A stretch of 64,000 nt of DNA from Rhizobium sp. SSA_523 (GCF_030435705.1 NZ_CP129381.1:806001-870000), one strand, 5' to 3'; positions 1 through 10,576 are shown, counted from the first letter of the stretch. The notes: generated by a model not told the origin, from the sequence alone. Made by a program: numbers and translations.

Positions 1-99
1 TGCCGGTCTCGCTGACAAAGCCGGAATCGCGATAGGCTGCAAGAAGTTTTCCCGGCACCAGCGTGCCGGCCAGAAGCGCCAAAGCCTGTCGCCGCGAAA

Positions 100-103
<4 letters not shown>
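1..103 (-). CDS. Peptide ABC transporter substrate-binding protein, N-terminal fragment
   Basis: Only the first 34 codons are in the window; the gene runs off the left edge. The visible residues begin MISRRQALALLAGTLVPGK and read as a signal peptide with twin Arg (R4-R5) followed by a hydrophobic stretch, as in exported solute-binding proteins. Its ATG overlaps the TGA of the upstream two-domain ATPase (ATGA, 100-103), so the two are translationally coupled. Identification as the binding protein rests on the signal peptide plus this coupling to an oligopeptide-type ATPase. A permease is unlikely because the opening looks like an export signal. Confidence 0.6.
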
Positions 104-1983
<1,880 letters not shown>

Positions 1984-2320
1984 TAACAGATTTTCCCGAA
2001 ACCCGCTCGGCGCGCTCCGCTGCAGGCATGTTCCCAGATTTTTTTCAGACCGTATCTCAGCGTCTTGCTCCTGTCCATGATCAACGGCTACAAGACCTTG
2101 CAGCTCAAGACATTGATCTGATTCATGATCCTTGTCAGGACGGCGACAGTTTCGAAGAATTCGCACGATGGCTTGTCGGTTTTGACGGTCGTGGCGCGAT
2201 AACCTCGTCCTGTCGGCCCGCGCTGCCGCCGGATCTGCCTCGTCGCATGCCATGCATTTGCCGCATCTTTGGGTTCGAGGGCAATTCCACACCTTCTTCC
2301 GAACAGGGACGATTTCGCGC
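1984..2320. other. Intergenic region between divergent genes
   Basis: These 337 bases separate the minus-strand peptide-transporter ATPase from the plus-strand GT32-like gene and must hold at least one promoter. I see no convincing -35/-10 pair, strong hairpin or repeat. Frames open through here are upstream extensions of the flanking genes without family resemblance. Confidence 0.5.
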
Positions 2321-3274
2321 ATGACGCCGCTTGAAAGCCTCCGACAGATCCGCGCCGCGATTGCCGCTGGAGATCACGGCGCGGCGCGCACGCGGCTCGA
2401 CCAACTTGCGGCCGATGCGCAGGAGGACGCCGCGCTCGGCCCCCGGACGATGCTTGGCCTGCCTCGCAAGGTCCACTCGACCTATCTGAAACTTGCAAAG
2501 GCGGAACGCCGGACCGTGGAGCGCATGGGCCTTCAGCAAAGCCTTGTGCCGCCGCCGGAGCTTCTGGCGCCCTTCATCCGGTTCACCTCGGCAGAACGTC
2601 GGGCCATGAACGCCATCAACCGCGAGCCGGTGCCCCGGATCCTCCACCAGATCTGGATCGGCTCTCTGCCCCTGCCGCAGGGCAGCGAAGCCTGGCGCGA
2701 CCATGCCCAGGCTCATGGCCTGACCTATCGGCTGTGGCGCGAGGAGGATCTGTCGCAACTGGGCGTGATGGAAGACCCCGTCTTCGCGCATATGCTCGCC
2801 GCCGGGGACTATCCCGGCGCCGTCGATTTGGCCCGATATGCGGTGCTGGCCGCAGAGGGCGGCATTTACCTGGACTGCGACTGGTATCCGGCGCGGGACG
2901 ATGTGAGCTTTGCCGATCTCCTGCCGATGACGGGCCTTGCGGCCTTGGCCGAGGACACGCCGCGCGCGACCGGTATGGGGAGCCTGTTGCTGAGCAATGC
3001 CTTCATCATGATTCCCGCCGGCCATCCGGTCTTCCAGCGGATGCTCGCAATCCTTCCCGAGGTGATCCGTCTTTTGCCCGACGGGCCGGCCTGGTGGTCA
3101 ACCGGACCGCTGATCATGACGCTTCTGATGCGCGGAACCAGCGTTCTGGTTGCCGATGCCGGTCTTGTCTCGCGCACCCTGCCACGCCGCGCCGCCTTCG
3201 CGGCCGTGGAAGAGGCGCGTGCGCAGACCCTCGCTGATGATGGTGGATTGCTGATCGGCTGGAAATCCTGGTGA
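2321..3274 (+). CDS. Glycosyltransferase with DXD motif (GT32-like)
   Basis: A 317-residue soluble protein with the hallmarks of the glycosyltransferase family that contains the DXD sugar-binding region (GT32/capsular polysaccharide type). ILHQIWIG at residues 107-114 matches the family entry motif, and DLARYAVLAAEGGIYLDCDW (169-188) carries the DXD as D185-C-D187, which binds the metal and nucleotide sugar. The N-terminal 100 residues are helical and unassigned. The ATG at 2321 begins the recognisable protein; the frame is open further upstream without similarity. The downstream convergent gene ends 6 bases away. Acceptor and donor are unknown; the neighbours suggest surface polysaccharide work. 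Confidence 0.8.
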   Translation: MTPLESLRQIRAAIAAGDHGAARTRLDQLAADAQEDAALGPRTMLGLPRKVHSTYLKLAKAERRTVERMGLQQSLVPPPELLAPFIRFTSAERRAMNAINREPVPRILHQIWIGSLPLPQGSEAWRDHAQAHGLTYRLWREEDLSQLGVMEDPVFAHMLAAGDYPGAVDLARYAVLAAEGGIYLDCDWYPARDDVSFADLLPMTGLAALAEDTPRATGMGSLLLSNAFIMIPAGHPVFQRMLAILPEVIRLLPDGPAWWSTGPLIMTLLMRGTSVLVADAGLVSRTLPRRAAFAAVEEARAQTLADDGGLLIGWKSW

Positions 3275-3279
3275 AAGCC

Positions 3280-4014
3280 TCAGACTGACAAGATCTGCTG
3301 CGGCGAAAGCCAGCGGCAGGCGGGGTGGCTCGCGGTGAGCTCGAACAGGGCGTCGATGACCTGCCAGGCCTGCTCGTCATGCACCAGATGATGGGTGAGA
3401 ATGCCGATCGCCGGGACCGGCTGCTCGCTCTCCAGCAGGTCCAGGATATCGCTGAAGATCTGATCGCTGTCGCGGCCGCCGCGCGTGCCGCGCCAATCCA
3501 TGATATCGACATGCGTATTGAGAAGCGGCAGAGGTGCTGGTCCTTCCCGGCCGAATACGGAGAGCGCGGCAAAACCGGCAGATGGAAGCCGCGCCACGAT
3601 TTCAGGCGCAATCCGGTTCCACGGCGGAACCAGCATTGCAAGGCAAGCCGGCCCATGGAGTTCCTGCAGCTTTTCTCTGCCCTGGCTTAACTGCGAGAGC
3701 ACAGCCTCGGCAGGACGATGGAGCCCGAGCTCCTGCTTCTTCGCCGGCGGCTCCGCGTGGTTTCGATGCGACCAGCCATGCACGGCGACCAGGGCGTGCC
3801 TTTCCCGCTCCAGCCGCTCGGCGAGCGGCCTCCCCGTCTTTTCGGGGATGACCGCAAGCGTGAGGGGAATGGCGTGCTCGCCGGTGGCCAGGAGCAGACG
3901 GTCGAGCGCCTGCGTGGGATCGACGGCATCGTCGTCCCGGAGCCAGAAAGTGGCTGTCTTGCCCGTGTCGCCCAAACGGTCCAGATGGTCCCTCAGTGCC
4001 GATTGCGTCATCAT
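3280..4014 (-). CDS. Polysaccharide deacetylase-family protein
   Basis: About 244 residues with the layout of NodB-like/CE4 polysaccharide deacetylases in their divergent form. TATFWLRDDDAVDP near the N-terminus corresponds to the catalytic/metal Asp motif, HGWSHRNHAEP to the His metal motif, VPPWN to motif 3, and GILTHHLVHD near the C-terminus to the late His motif. It would remove acyl groups from a sugar polymer or precursor; no signal peptide is visible, so the site of action is unclear. The start is the ATG at 4014 (MMTQSALRDH), placed 5 nt after an AAGGA; ATGs at 4020 and 4011 are alternatives. It lies 13 bases downstream of the GT4 gene and is probably cotranscribed with it. Confidence 0.75.
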   Translation of the reverse strand: MMTQSALRDHLDRLGDTGKTATFWLRDDDAVDPTQALDRLLLATGEHAIPLTLAVIPEKTGRPLAERLERERHALVAVHGWSHRNHAEPPAKKQELGLHRPAEAVLSQLSQGREKLQELHGPACLAMLVPPWNRIAPEIVARLPSAGFAALSVFGREGPAPLPLLNTHVDIMDWRGTRGGRDSDQIFSDILDLLESEQPVPAIGILTHHLVHDEQAWQVIDALFELTASHPACRWLSPQQILSV

Positions 4015-4027
4015 CTCCATCCTTTGT

Positions 4028-5113
4028 TTATGCGGCGCCGCTGACATCTCGAAGAATGGCATCCAGCCTCTGGCTGGCCGCCTCCAGCGACCGCTCCTCC
4101 AGAACGAAGCGGCGTGCCGCAAGCGACATCCTGCCGCGACGCTCATCCTCCTGCAGGAGCTGCCGGATCGCCCTCCGATAGGAGGCCAGATCCCCGCCCG
4201 GCACGAGGATGCCGCTGCGCCCATCCGATACGACTTCGGACACGCCGGCCACGTTTTCGGCGATCGTCGGCAGACCTGCCGCCTGAGCCTCCAGATAGGA
4301 GAGGCCATAGGCCTCGCCATGACCGGGCCAGAGATAGAGCGACGCGGAAGACAGAACCGCACGGACGGCCTCCGCCGGCAATTCGCCATGCCAGACGAGC
4401 CGCTCGGGAGGAATGGCGGAAAAAGCATCGGCCACCTCGCTTCGCGCCGGCCCGTCCCCGACGACATCAAGCGTCCATGCCTCGTCAAGCAGCCCGGCAA
4501 GCACCGCCGCCAGGCAGCGATAGCTGCTGAGCTTGTCGCCCGGCCGCATCATGGCGACGACCGCCAATCGGCCGGCGCGCGGCCTCGGCGTCAGGAGCCG
4601 GAAGGGCGCAACATCAATGAAGGGTTGCAACCTTTCCAGACGCGCCTCGGGCACGGCCTCGTAGAGGCCCGCCCGGTCGCGGTCCGTCAGGCAGATATTC
4701 ACCGCGGCCTGCCGGATGCCCTCGACGATCGCCTTTTGCGACAGCGCCCATCCGCCGATGTCGCGCCGGCGCGAATAGGAAGATTCGGCCGTGACATAGG
4801 GAATTCCGGCCTGCCGGGAAAGGATGGGGCCCAGTCGGTCGGGAGCCTTGTAATAGGGATGATAGGAGAACCAGAGATCGGGAGCGCCGGTCTGGCGCCA
4901 CATCGCGGAGATGCGCGCGCGCTCCTCCTTCGCCGCGACCTCTTGTTCCGCCGGCACATCCGGGCTTGGCGAAAAGGCGCGCAGATGCGAAACGACCTCG
5001 ACTTGATGTCCAGCAAGGCCGAGCGCGGCGAGCAATTGCCGCGCCATCAGCCGATCGCCGGACGGGACGGAATGTTCGGGCGATTTCAGCGGAGCGTAGA
5101 AAGCGATCTTCAT
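4028..5113 (-). CDS. GT4-family glycosyltransferase
   Basis: A 361-residue GT-B glycosyltransferase. The N-terminus MKIAFYAPLKSPEHSVPSGD is the usual glycine/serine-containing first strand and loop. The C-terminal half has VVGDGPARSEV and the GT4 nucleotide-sugar motif GHGEAYGLSYLEAQAAGLPT, whose two Glu residues fit the E-x7-E pattern, followed by SGILVPGGDLA. It should transfer a sugar from a nucleotide donor to a lipid or polysaccharide acceptor at the cytoplasmic face of the membrane. It heads a two-gene minus-strand unit with the deacetylase. The UDP-sugar dehydrogenase starts about 200 bases away in the opposite direction. Sugar specificity cannot be read from the sequence. Confidence 0.85.
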   Translation of the reverse strand: MKIAFYAPLKSPEHSVPSGDRLMARQLLAALGLAGHQVEVVSHLRAFSPSPDVPAEQEVAAKEERARISAMWRQTGAPDLWFSYHPYYKAPDRLGPILSRQAGIPYVTAESSYSRRRDIGGWALSQKAIVEGIRQAAVNICLTDRDRAGLYEAVPEARLERLQPFIDVAPFRLLTPRPRAGRLAVVAMMRPGDKLSSYRCLAAVLAGLLDEAWTLDVVGDGPARSEVADAFSAIPPERLVWHGELPAEAVRAVLSSASLYLWPGHGEAYGLSYLEAQAAGLPTIAENVAGVSEVVSDGRSGILVPGGDLASYRRAIRQLLQEDERRGRMSLAARRFVLEERSLEAASQRLDAILRDVSGAA

Positions 5114-5326
5114 GTGCGCGAATAGGGTGGCCGACGCCTCAAAATTGCAAGGGGGCTTGCTGCCTTTCCCCGCTTTTGCTCAAGGGCGCCGAGCGACAGA
5201 GGTGAACGCCCCGCATGCCGATCATCGCCAGGGTGTCGCGAGCCCGTGATCAGCCCTGATCTTGACAGGCGAGCGCCGGACAATCAACTGAACGGCTCAA
5301 GACAGGATCAGGACGAGGTGAAGCAG

Positions 5327-6670
5327 GTGGACCAGACACAGATGATGCCGACGGATCTCCTTGCCGCCATCGAGCAGAAGACGATCAAGGCCGGCGTGAT
5401 CGGGCTTGGCTATGTGGGCCTGCCGCTGGCCATGAGCATGTCGCGCGCCGGCTTTACGGTTCTCGGTTTCGACATCGATCCGGACAAGAAGATCCAGATC
5501 GAGACACACAAGAGTTACATCGATGCCGTTTCCGATGCCGTTCTGGCAAGGGAACAGGCGGAAGGACGCTTCTCCGCCACCGACGATTTCGGCCGTCTGG
5601 GCGAATGCGACGTGATCGCCATCTGCGTGCCGACGCCCCTGACGCGCCACCGCGACCCGGATCTGAGCTATGTTGAGAATACCTGCCGCGCCATCGCCGC
5701 GAGGCTGCGCCCAGGCCAGCTGATCGTGCTGGAATCAACGACCTATCCGGGCACGACTGAGGAGGTGATGAAGCCGATCCTCGAAGCGACGGGCCTGACG
5801 GCCGGGCAGGATTTCTTCCTCGGCTATTCGCCCGAGCGGGAAGATCCCGGCAATCGCGACTTCGACACCTCGTCCATTCCCAAAGTCGTGGCCGGCGACG
5901 GCGCCGCGGCAAGCGCTTTGATGCAGGCCTTCTATGGCGCCGTCGTCAAGACGATCGTGCCGGTGTCCGGCACGCGCACCGCCGAGGCTGTCAAACTGAC
6001 TGAAAACGTCTTTCGGGCGGTCAATATCGCCCTCGTCAACGAGTTGAAGCTCGTCTACGACGCCATGGGAATCGACGTCTGGGACGTCATCAACGCCGCC
6101 AAGACCAAACCCTTCGGCTATATGCCCTTTTATCCGGGACCGGGGCTAGGCGGGCACTGCATCCCCATCGATCCCTTCTACCTCACCTGGAAATCACGGG
6201 AGTTCGAGCAGCCAACCCGGTTCATCGAACTGGCCGGCGAAATCAATACTGCAATGCCGCGTTACGTGGTCGACAGGCTGGCGGAGGCCCTCGATCGGCG
6301 CCTCGGACGCGCCCTCAGCCGCTCCAAGGTCCTGATTCTCGGCCTCGCCTACAAGAAGAACGTGCCCGATATCCGCGAAAGCCCATCCTTGCGGCTGATG
6401 GAATTGATCCTCGAGCGCGGCTCCGAGGTTCTCTATCACGACCCGTTCATCGCCGAGATTCCGCGCACGCGCGAATATGGCCACCTGAAAGGCCGGCGTT
6501 CGGTCGAGCTGACCCCGCGATGCCTTGACGAGGTCGACGCGGTGATCATTGCCACCGATCATGATCAGGTCGATTACGCGGCTGTCGCACAGCACGCCAG
6601 GCTGATCATCGACACGCGCAATGTCTTTTCCCGCCAAGGCCTTCCGGCCGACAAGGTCGTCAAGGCCTGA
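5327..6670 (+). CDS. UDP-sugar 6-dehydrogenase (UDP-GlcNAc dehydrogenase-like)
   Basis: An NAD-dependent nucleotide-sugar dehydrogenase that oxidises C6 of a UDP-hexose to the uronic acid. The Rossmann motif GLGYVG is at about residues 26-31. The substrate-binding segment GLGGHCIPIDPFYLTWKS carries the catalytic Cys at about residue 278, and NVPDIRESPSLRLMELI marks the C-terminal UDP-binding domain. GGHCIPIDP is closer to the WbpA/TviB (UDP-GlcNAc/UDP-GalNAc) branch than to typical UDP-glucose enzymes, but the substrate is inferred. The start is uncertain: I chose GTG 5327, 8 nt after GAGG; the frame is open from GTG 5246, and ATG 5342 is also possible. It sits among polysaccharide genes. Confidence 0.85.
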   Translation: MDQTQMMPTDLLAAIEQKTIKAGVIGLGYVGLPLAMSMSRAGFTVLGFDIDPDKKIQIETHKSYIDAVSDAVLAREQAEGRFSATDDFGRLGECDVIAICVPTPLTRHRDPDLSYVENTCRAIAARLRPGQLIVLESTTYPGTTEEVMKPILEATGLTAGQDFFLGYSPEREDPGNRDFDTSSIPKVVAGDGAAASALMQAFYGAVVKTIVPVSGTRTAEAVKLTENVFRAVNIALVNELKLVYDAMGIDVWDVINAAKTKPFGYMPFYPGPGLGGHCIPIDPFYLTWKSREFEQPTRFIELAGEINTAMPRYVVDRLAEALDRRLGRALSRSKVLILGLAYKKNVPDIRESPSLRLMELILERGSEVLYHDPFIAEIPRTREYGHLKGRRSVELTPRCLDEVDAVIIATDHDQVDYAAVAQHARLIIDTRNVFSRQGLPADKVVKA

Positions 6671-6719
6671 CGCAGTATCGGCCATTCATGCAAGAACTTG
6701 CCCCGATAGGAGACTGCCC

Positions 6720-7202
6720 GTGAGCAGACTGGATAGTTTCATCAACCGGATGAGCGCTCAGCGCGACATGCTGAACCATGTGCGCGACACTTACTCGCTG
6801 CCGGAAGGCGGCGCCATTTTCGAGATCGGCCTGGGCAATGGGCGCACATTCAGCCACTTGCGGGAGAATTTCCCCGATCGGCGCATCATTGCCTTCGATC
6901 GCAAACTTGCCTCCCATGCCGATGGCACGCCTGACCGGGAGAATTTCGTAGAGGGCGAGATCCGCGAGACGGGCCAGGCCTTTATCGGCGCCGAGGCTGC
7001 TCTGGTGCATGCTGATATCGGAACGGGTTACGACGACAAGGATGCCGTCACGCTCACATGGCTGCCGCAAATGGTGGCCGGCATGCTGGCCAGCGGCGGT
7101 TACGCGGTGAGCGGCCTGCCGCTGTCACATCCGGAACTGGAGGAATTGCCGCCGCTGCCGAATGTGCGGCAGGGACGCTATTTTCACTATCGTCGCCGCT
7201 GA
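6720..7202 (+). CDS. Small class I SAM-dependent methyltransferase
   Basis: A 160-residue protein with a Rossmann-type methyltransferase core: IFEIGLGNGRTFSHLRENF is the SAM-binding motif I, IIAFDRK the acidic motif II strand end, and ALVHADIGTGYDDKD the motif that follows. It is shorter than most class I enzymes and lacks an obvious substrate domain. The start is GTG 6720, preceded by AGGAG at 6708-6712 (7 nt spacing). It follows the sugar dehydrogenase by 49 bases on the same strand and is likely cotranscribed. Substrate unknown; O-methylation of a glycan or lipid would fit the context but is a guess. Confidence 0.75.
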   Translation: MSRLDSFINRMSAQRDMLNHVRDTYSLPEGGAIFEIGLGNGRTFSHLRENFPDRRIIAFDRKLASHADGTPDRENFVEGEIRETGQAFIGAEAALVHADIGTGYDDKDAVTLTWLPQMVAGMLASGGYAVSGLPLSHPELEELPPLPNVRQGRYFHYRRR

Positions 7203-7261
7203 ACCGCCTCCTCGCAGGGAGGTCAGAGGCCTGGAGCGACGTAAATACCTGTGGAAAACCC

Positions 7262-7762
7262 TCAGGCGACCGGTTCGACATTGGCTTTGGCGGCCAGGCC
7301 GGGCGCCATCGCCCGGTCCCGCAGCGATTCCGCCAGAGCCCGGCTGACATCGACACGCATCTTCGGATTGTCGGCAATGATCTTGAGAAAGCAGTCCCGG
7401 CCGATTCTTAGAGCTTCCACATCGGTCCTTGCAACCGCCCGCGCTGCCCTTGGCGCCTCTCCCATCAGGCACATTTCACCGATGATGGAATTGCGCGAGG
7501 CCGAAGCCACCACATTTTCGCCAAAGCCTGTGTCTACCACCACATCGATCGTGCCGCTCAGCACGACAAAGGCGCAGTCGGCGGTATCGCCGCAGTGAAA
7601 CAGCGTCTCGCCGGCATTATAGCAGATCCTTGCCGACGAAAAGGCGAGGAGCTTCAGCTTGCAAGGATCTATCCTATTGAAATAGGAGACCTGGCGCAGC
7701 ACCTGCACTTCGTCCTTGAGTAACATCGCGTCCACCACCGAGCTGACACTCACTGGTGGCAT
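7262..7762 (-). CDS. Cyclic nucleotide-binding domain protein without HTH
   Basis: A 166-residue stand-alone CAP/PKA-type ligand-binding domain. The phosphate-binding cassette is visible at residues 95-107, GEMCLMGEAPRAA, with Glu96 and Arg105 in the positions that contact the ribose and cyclic phosphate in the family. Unlike Crp/Fnr regulators there is no C-terminal helix-turn-helix, so it should sense a cyclic nucleotide and act on a protein partner rather than DNA. The gene starts 4 bases after the stop codon of the upstream ABC-like gene, so the two are surely one operon, and that protein is the best candidate partner. Ligand binding is inferred from residue conservation only. Confidence 0.85.
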   Translation of the reverse strand: MPPVSVSSVVDAMLLKDEVQVLRQVSYFNRIDPCKLKLLAFSSARICYNAGETLFHCGDTADCAFVVLSGTIDVVVDTGFGENVVASASRNSIIGEMCLMGEAPRAARAVARTDVEALRIGRDCFLKIIADNPKMRVDVSRALAESLRDRAMAPGLAAKANVEPVA

Positions 7763-7766
7763 TCAA

Positions 7767-10493
7767 TCATGCTACCAGCGATTTGAAAATACCGCTTTCC
7801 TTATCAAGCGTCTCGAATGATCCGTCTTCGACCACCTGACCGCGGTCAAATACGATCACACGATGAAACATTCGTGACAGCGATGTGTTCGAAAGTACCC
7901 AAATAATTGTTGGATTATTATCCTGACCGCGCAGGAACTCGATGGTCGAGCCGACAATTTCCTCCTGCATGCGCCGGTCCAGCCCCGGCAGGGCCCGGTT
8001 GAAGACATAGAAATCCGACCGTCTGACCAAGGCACGCGCAAGGCTTAGCTTGTGGCGTTGCGCCAGCGTCAGGCGGCGGCCGCTGGATCCGACATCGAAG
8101 CTCAGGCCAAGGGCTATGAAGGATTCGTACAGCCCCTGCTCCTCCATGATCCTTGCCGCGACAGGGCGGAGTTTACCCGCGGCATCCGCCACACGATAGG
8201 AAAGCTTGCCGAACAGCACGTTCTCGCGCAGCGTCGCAGCCGCCATATAGCGATGCGGATCGTAGCGCTCGACCCGGCTGCGCAGGTCCGCCGGGAGATG
8301 CTCATAGAAACGGTCGCGTGCAGCAACGATCGCTTCCATTGCCTCCGGCGTCAGGACGCCGAGACGATAGCGGGGCTCGATGTAGTGAAGGCTGAGTCGC
8401 AGGATCTCGCCCCGCTCCTCGCGGGAGACATCACCGGCCGACCTTGCTTGCTGGCGCTGCAGGAATTGCTGGTAGAATGCGATATCGTCCGACGTGATCC
8501 GGTCCAGCTGCTGGAAGAAGGGATGGTCGGGCGGCAGGTCGGCAAAGATTTCCACGAGGTTCTCGGCAATGGTGAGGCCGATCCCGTAGAGCATGCCCGA
8601 TAGATTGGTCGCATCCAGAACATCGAACACTTCCGGACTGTCGGTGATGTCGCCATCGGAAAAGCTCGTGCTGCGGGTGGCCGCGAAGAAGAGGTTTTCG
8701 CCGACCGTCGCCTCCATATTATAGGCCGCCGGGTCGAAATGCGCCACGACATGCGCAAGGCCCTCCGCTTGAAGCGCTTCCCGCAACGCATGGCGCATGG
8801 CCACCACCCGCTCCGCCAGAACGGGGTTCTCCTCGGGATCGACGAAGGAATGCAGTGCGAGCTCCATCACATCCTCGGTCAGTTGTACGGCGTCGAGCGC
8901 CCGCATGACCGATTGCTTGAGATCGTCGTCGAAGCCGCGGAGCACCGATGTGGATCGTCTGTCGATCCAGTCGGCACTGAGATCGAGATCCGGATTGCCG
9001 GCCAGTCGCGCCTCGTTGACATCCCAGCGCCGGCGAATGGCGTCGCGCCCGGAATAGCTGACCGTGGTGAAGGGCGCATGTTTCAGGCCATAGACGAGAT
9101 TGTCCTTCAGCGTGCCGTGGAACAGGTAGCTGTCCGGCGAGACATAGGAGATCCGCCGCCCTGCCACCGATTCCGGCAGGTCCAGAAGATCCATTTCGCC
9201 AAGGGTGATGCGGCCGGCGGCCGGCCACACAAGACGGCCGAAGGCTCTGGCAATGCCCTCTCCCCCGCTGCCGATATTGTCGATGATCGCCACGGTCTCG
9301 CCGGGCTCGATGCGCAGATTGGCATTGTCGACCACCTTGACGCCGCTGCCGTCGATGATCGTCAGATTATGCGCATGCAAGGCACCCTCCACCGATTGCG
9401 AAGCGACAGCACCCGGCTCATGCAGCCGCGGATCGATGAGGACGCCCGGCTGGAACTGCTCTAATACCTGCTCGTATTTCACCTGCACATCCTGGCGCGC
9501 CTGATCCCAGTCGATCAGTTCCTTCAGCGGCCCTGGCAGATCCTTGTAAGCATTGATCACAGCCACCAGCTGGCCGACATCAAGCGAGCCACGCAGGGCA
9601 AAATAGCCGCCGATCGAATAGAAGAGGAACGGTGTCAGCTGCGACAGGAAGTTGTTGATGAACTTGACCAGAAATTTCCACTGATAGAGATCGAAGCGAA
9701 TCTTGTAGATCTGACCCAGCCGCTCAGCGATATCGGCACGTTCGTAATTGGAGGTGTCAAAGGCATGGATCGTTTCGATCCCGTCGACGATTTCGCCGAC
9801 CTTGCCGGCCAGGTGCCGCGCGGTGATCTGCCGCTGTCGGCCAAGCTCGATGAGGCGGCGGCGCATCTTCGGGATGATGCCGACCTGGATGCCGACCATG
9901 ACGGCCGCGATCAGCCCCAGCCAGACATTCTGGAGAAAGATGAAGAAAAGCGCCGCCGCAGCCTGTCCGCCCAGCATGGCCGGCTGGACGAAGGCATCGC
10001 CCGTGAAGCCGCCGAAGGGCTCGACCTCATCCTTCACCATGGTGGAGATTTCGGCGCCATGAACCTGTTTCAGCGCCGCCGGCGGGAAGCGCAGGACGCG
10101 ATCGACCAGTTCGAAACGGATGCGGCGCAGCAGGCGCTCGCCCAGCCGTCCCTTGAAGGTGTTGATATAGAATTTGAAGAGGCCGTTGATGATGACCAGC
10201 AGGAGAAAGACGCCGCTCAGCGCCATCAGCGTGGACAGCCGGTTGAGCTCGACCCCGTCAAAGCCGATCGACCACCCGGTAAAGGGAATATCAAAGGAGA
10301 AGGCCATGAAGAGCGCGGTCGAATCCGGCTGTTCAAAGCCGATCCCCTGAATGGGGCCGTTGATGATCTGCTTGGGAAGATCGAAGGCCGCGAAATACGG
10401 AATCATCGACAGCAGCACGATGGCCAGAATCCAGGCCTGCTGCTTGCGCGTGTGACTCCAGATATATCGAAGTAGGTTGGGTTCCATCAGCAA
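7767..10493 (-). CDS. ABC-exporter-like membrane protein with degenerate ATPase domain
   Basis: A 908-residue protein. Residues 15-330 form an exporter-type transmembrane domain (helices near 20-40, 88-105, 170-205, 285-305). The C-terminal half follows an ABC ATPase layout, but the catalytic motifs are lost. The Walker A position reads IIDNIGSGGEGIA (403-415, no Lys-Ser/Thr). The Q-loop position is YVSPDSYLF (450-458, Gln missing). The signature is RLTLAQRHK. Walker B reads FYVFNRALPGLD (828-839, acidic pair gone), and no His is present in the switch region near 866-872. The domain is also expanded by about 300 residues carrying two further Q-loop-like segments (584-606, 744-763). ATP-driven transport is therefore doubtful. 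It is cotranscribed with the cyclic-nucleotide-binding protein. ATG 10487 is an alternative start. Confidence 0.85.
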   Translation of the reverse strand: MLMEPNLLRYIWSHTRKQQAWILAIVLLSMIPYFAAFDLPKQIINGPIQGIGFEQPDSTALFMAFSFDIPFTGWSIGFDGVELNRLSTLMALSGVFLLLVIINGLFKFYINTFKGRLGERLLRRIRFELVDRVLRFPPAALKQVHGAEISTMVKDEVEPFGGFTGDAFVQPAMLGGQAAAALFFIFLQNVWLGLIAAVMVGIQVGIIPKMRRRLIELGRQRQITARHLAGKVGEIVDGIETIHAFDTSNYERADIAERLGQIYKIRFDLYQWKFLVKFINNFLSQLTPFLFYSIGGYFALRGSLDVGQLVAVINAYKDLPGPLKELIDWDQARQDVQVKYEQVLEQFQPGVLIDPRLHEPGAVASQSVEGALHAHNLTIIDGSGVKVVDNANLRIEPGETVAIIDNIGSGGEGIARAFGRLVWPAAGRITLGEMDLLDLPESVAGRRISYVSPDSYLFHGTLKDNLVYGLKHAPFTTVSYSGRDAIRRRWDVNEARLAGNPDLDLSADWIDRRSTSVLRGFDDDLKQSVMRALDAVQLTEDVMELALHSFVDPEENPVLAERVVAMRHALREALQAEGLAHVVAHFDPAAYNMEATVGENLFFAATRSTSFSDGDITDSPEVFDVLDATNLSGMLYGIGLTIAENLVEIFADLPPDHPFFQQLDRITSDDIAFYQQFLQRQQARSAGDVSREERGEILRLSLHYIEPRYRLGVLTPEAMEAIVAARDRFYEHLPADLRSRVERYDPHRYMAAATLRENVLFGKLSYRVADAAGKLRPVAARIMEEQGLYESFIALGLSFDVGSSGRRLTLAQRHKLSLARALVRRSDFYVFNRALPGLDRRMQEEIVGSTIEFLRGQDNNPTIIWVLSNTSLSRMFHRVIVFDRGQVVEDGSFETLDKESGIFKSLVA

Positions 10494-10576
10494 TCAGTCA
10501 TCGGGTGTCCGCAGGGGCCACGGCGAACCTTCCGAAGAGGGCCGAGGTGGAGCTTCGCTCAAGGCGAACAGGATAT

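Noticed and set aside
1984-2322. A 113-residue N-terminal extension of the two-domain peptide ATPase
   Set aside because: It is Arg/Cys-rich and unlike any ABC protein; the family sequence begins at ATG 1983.
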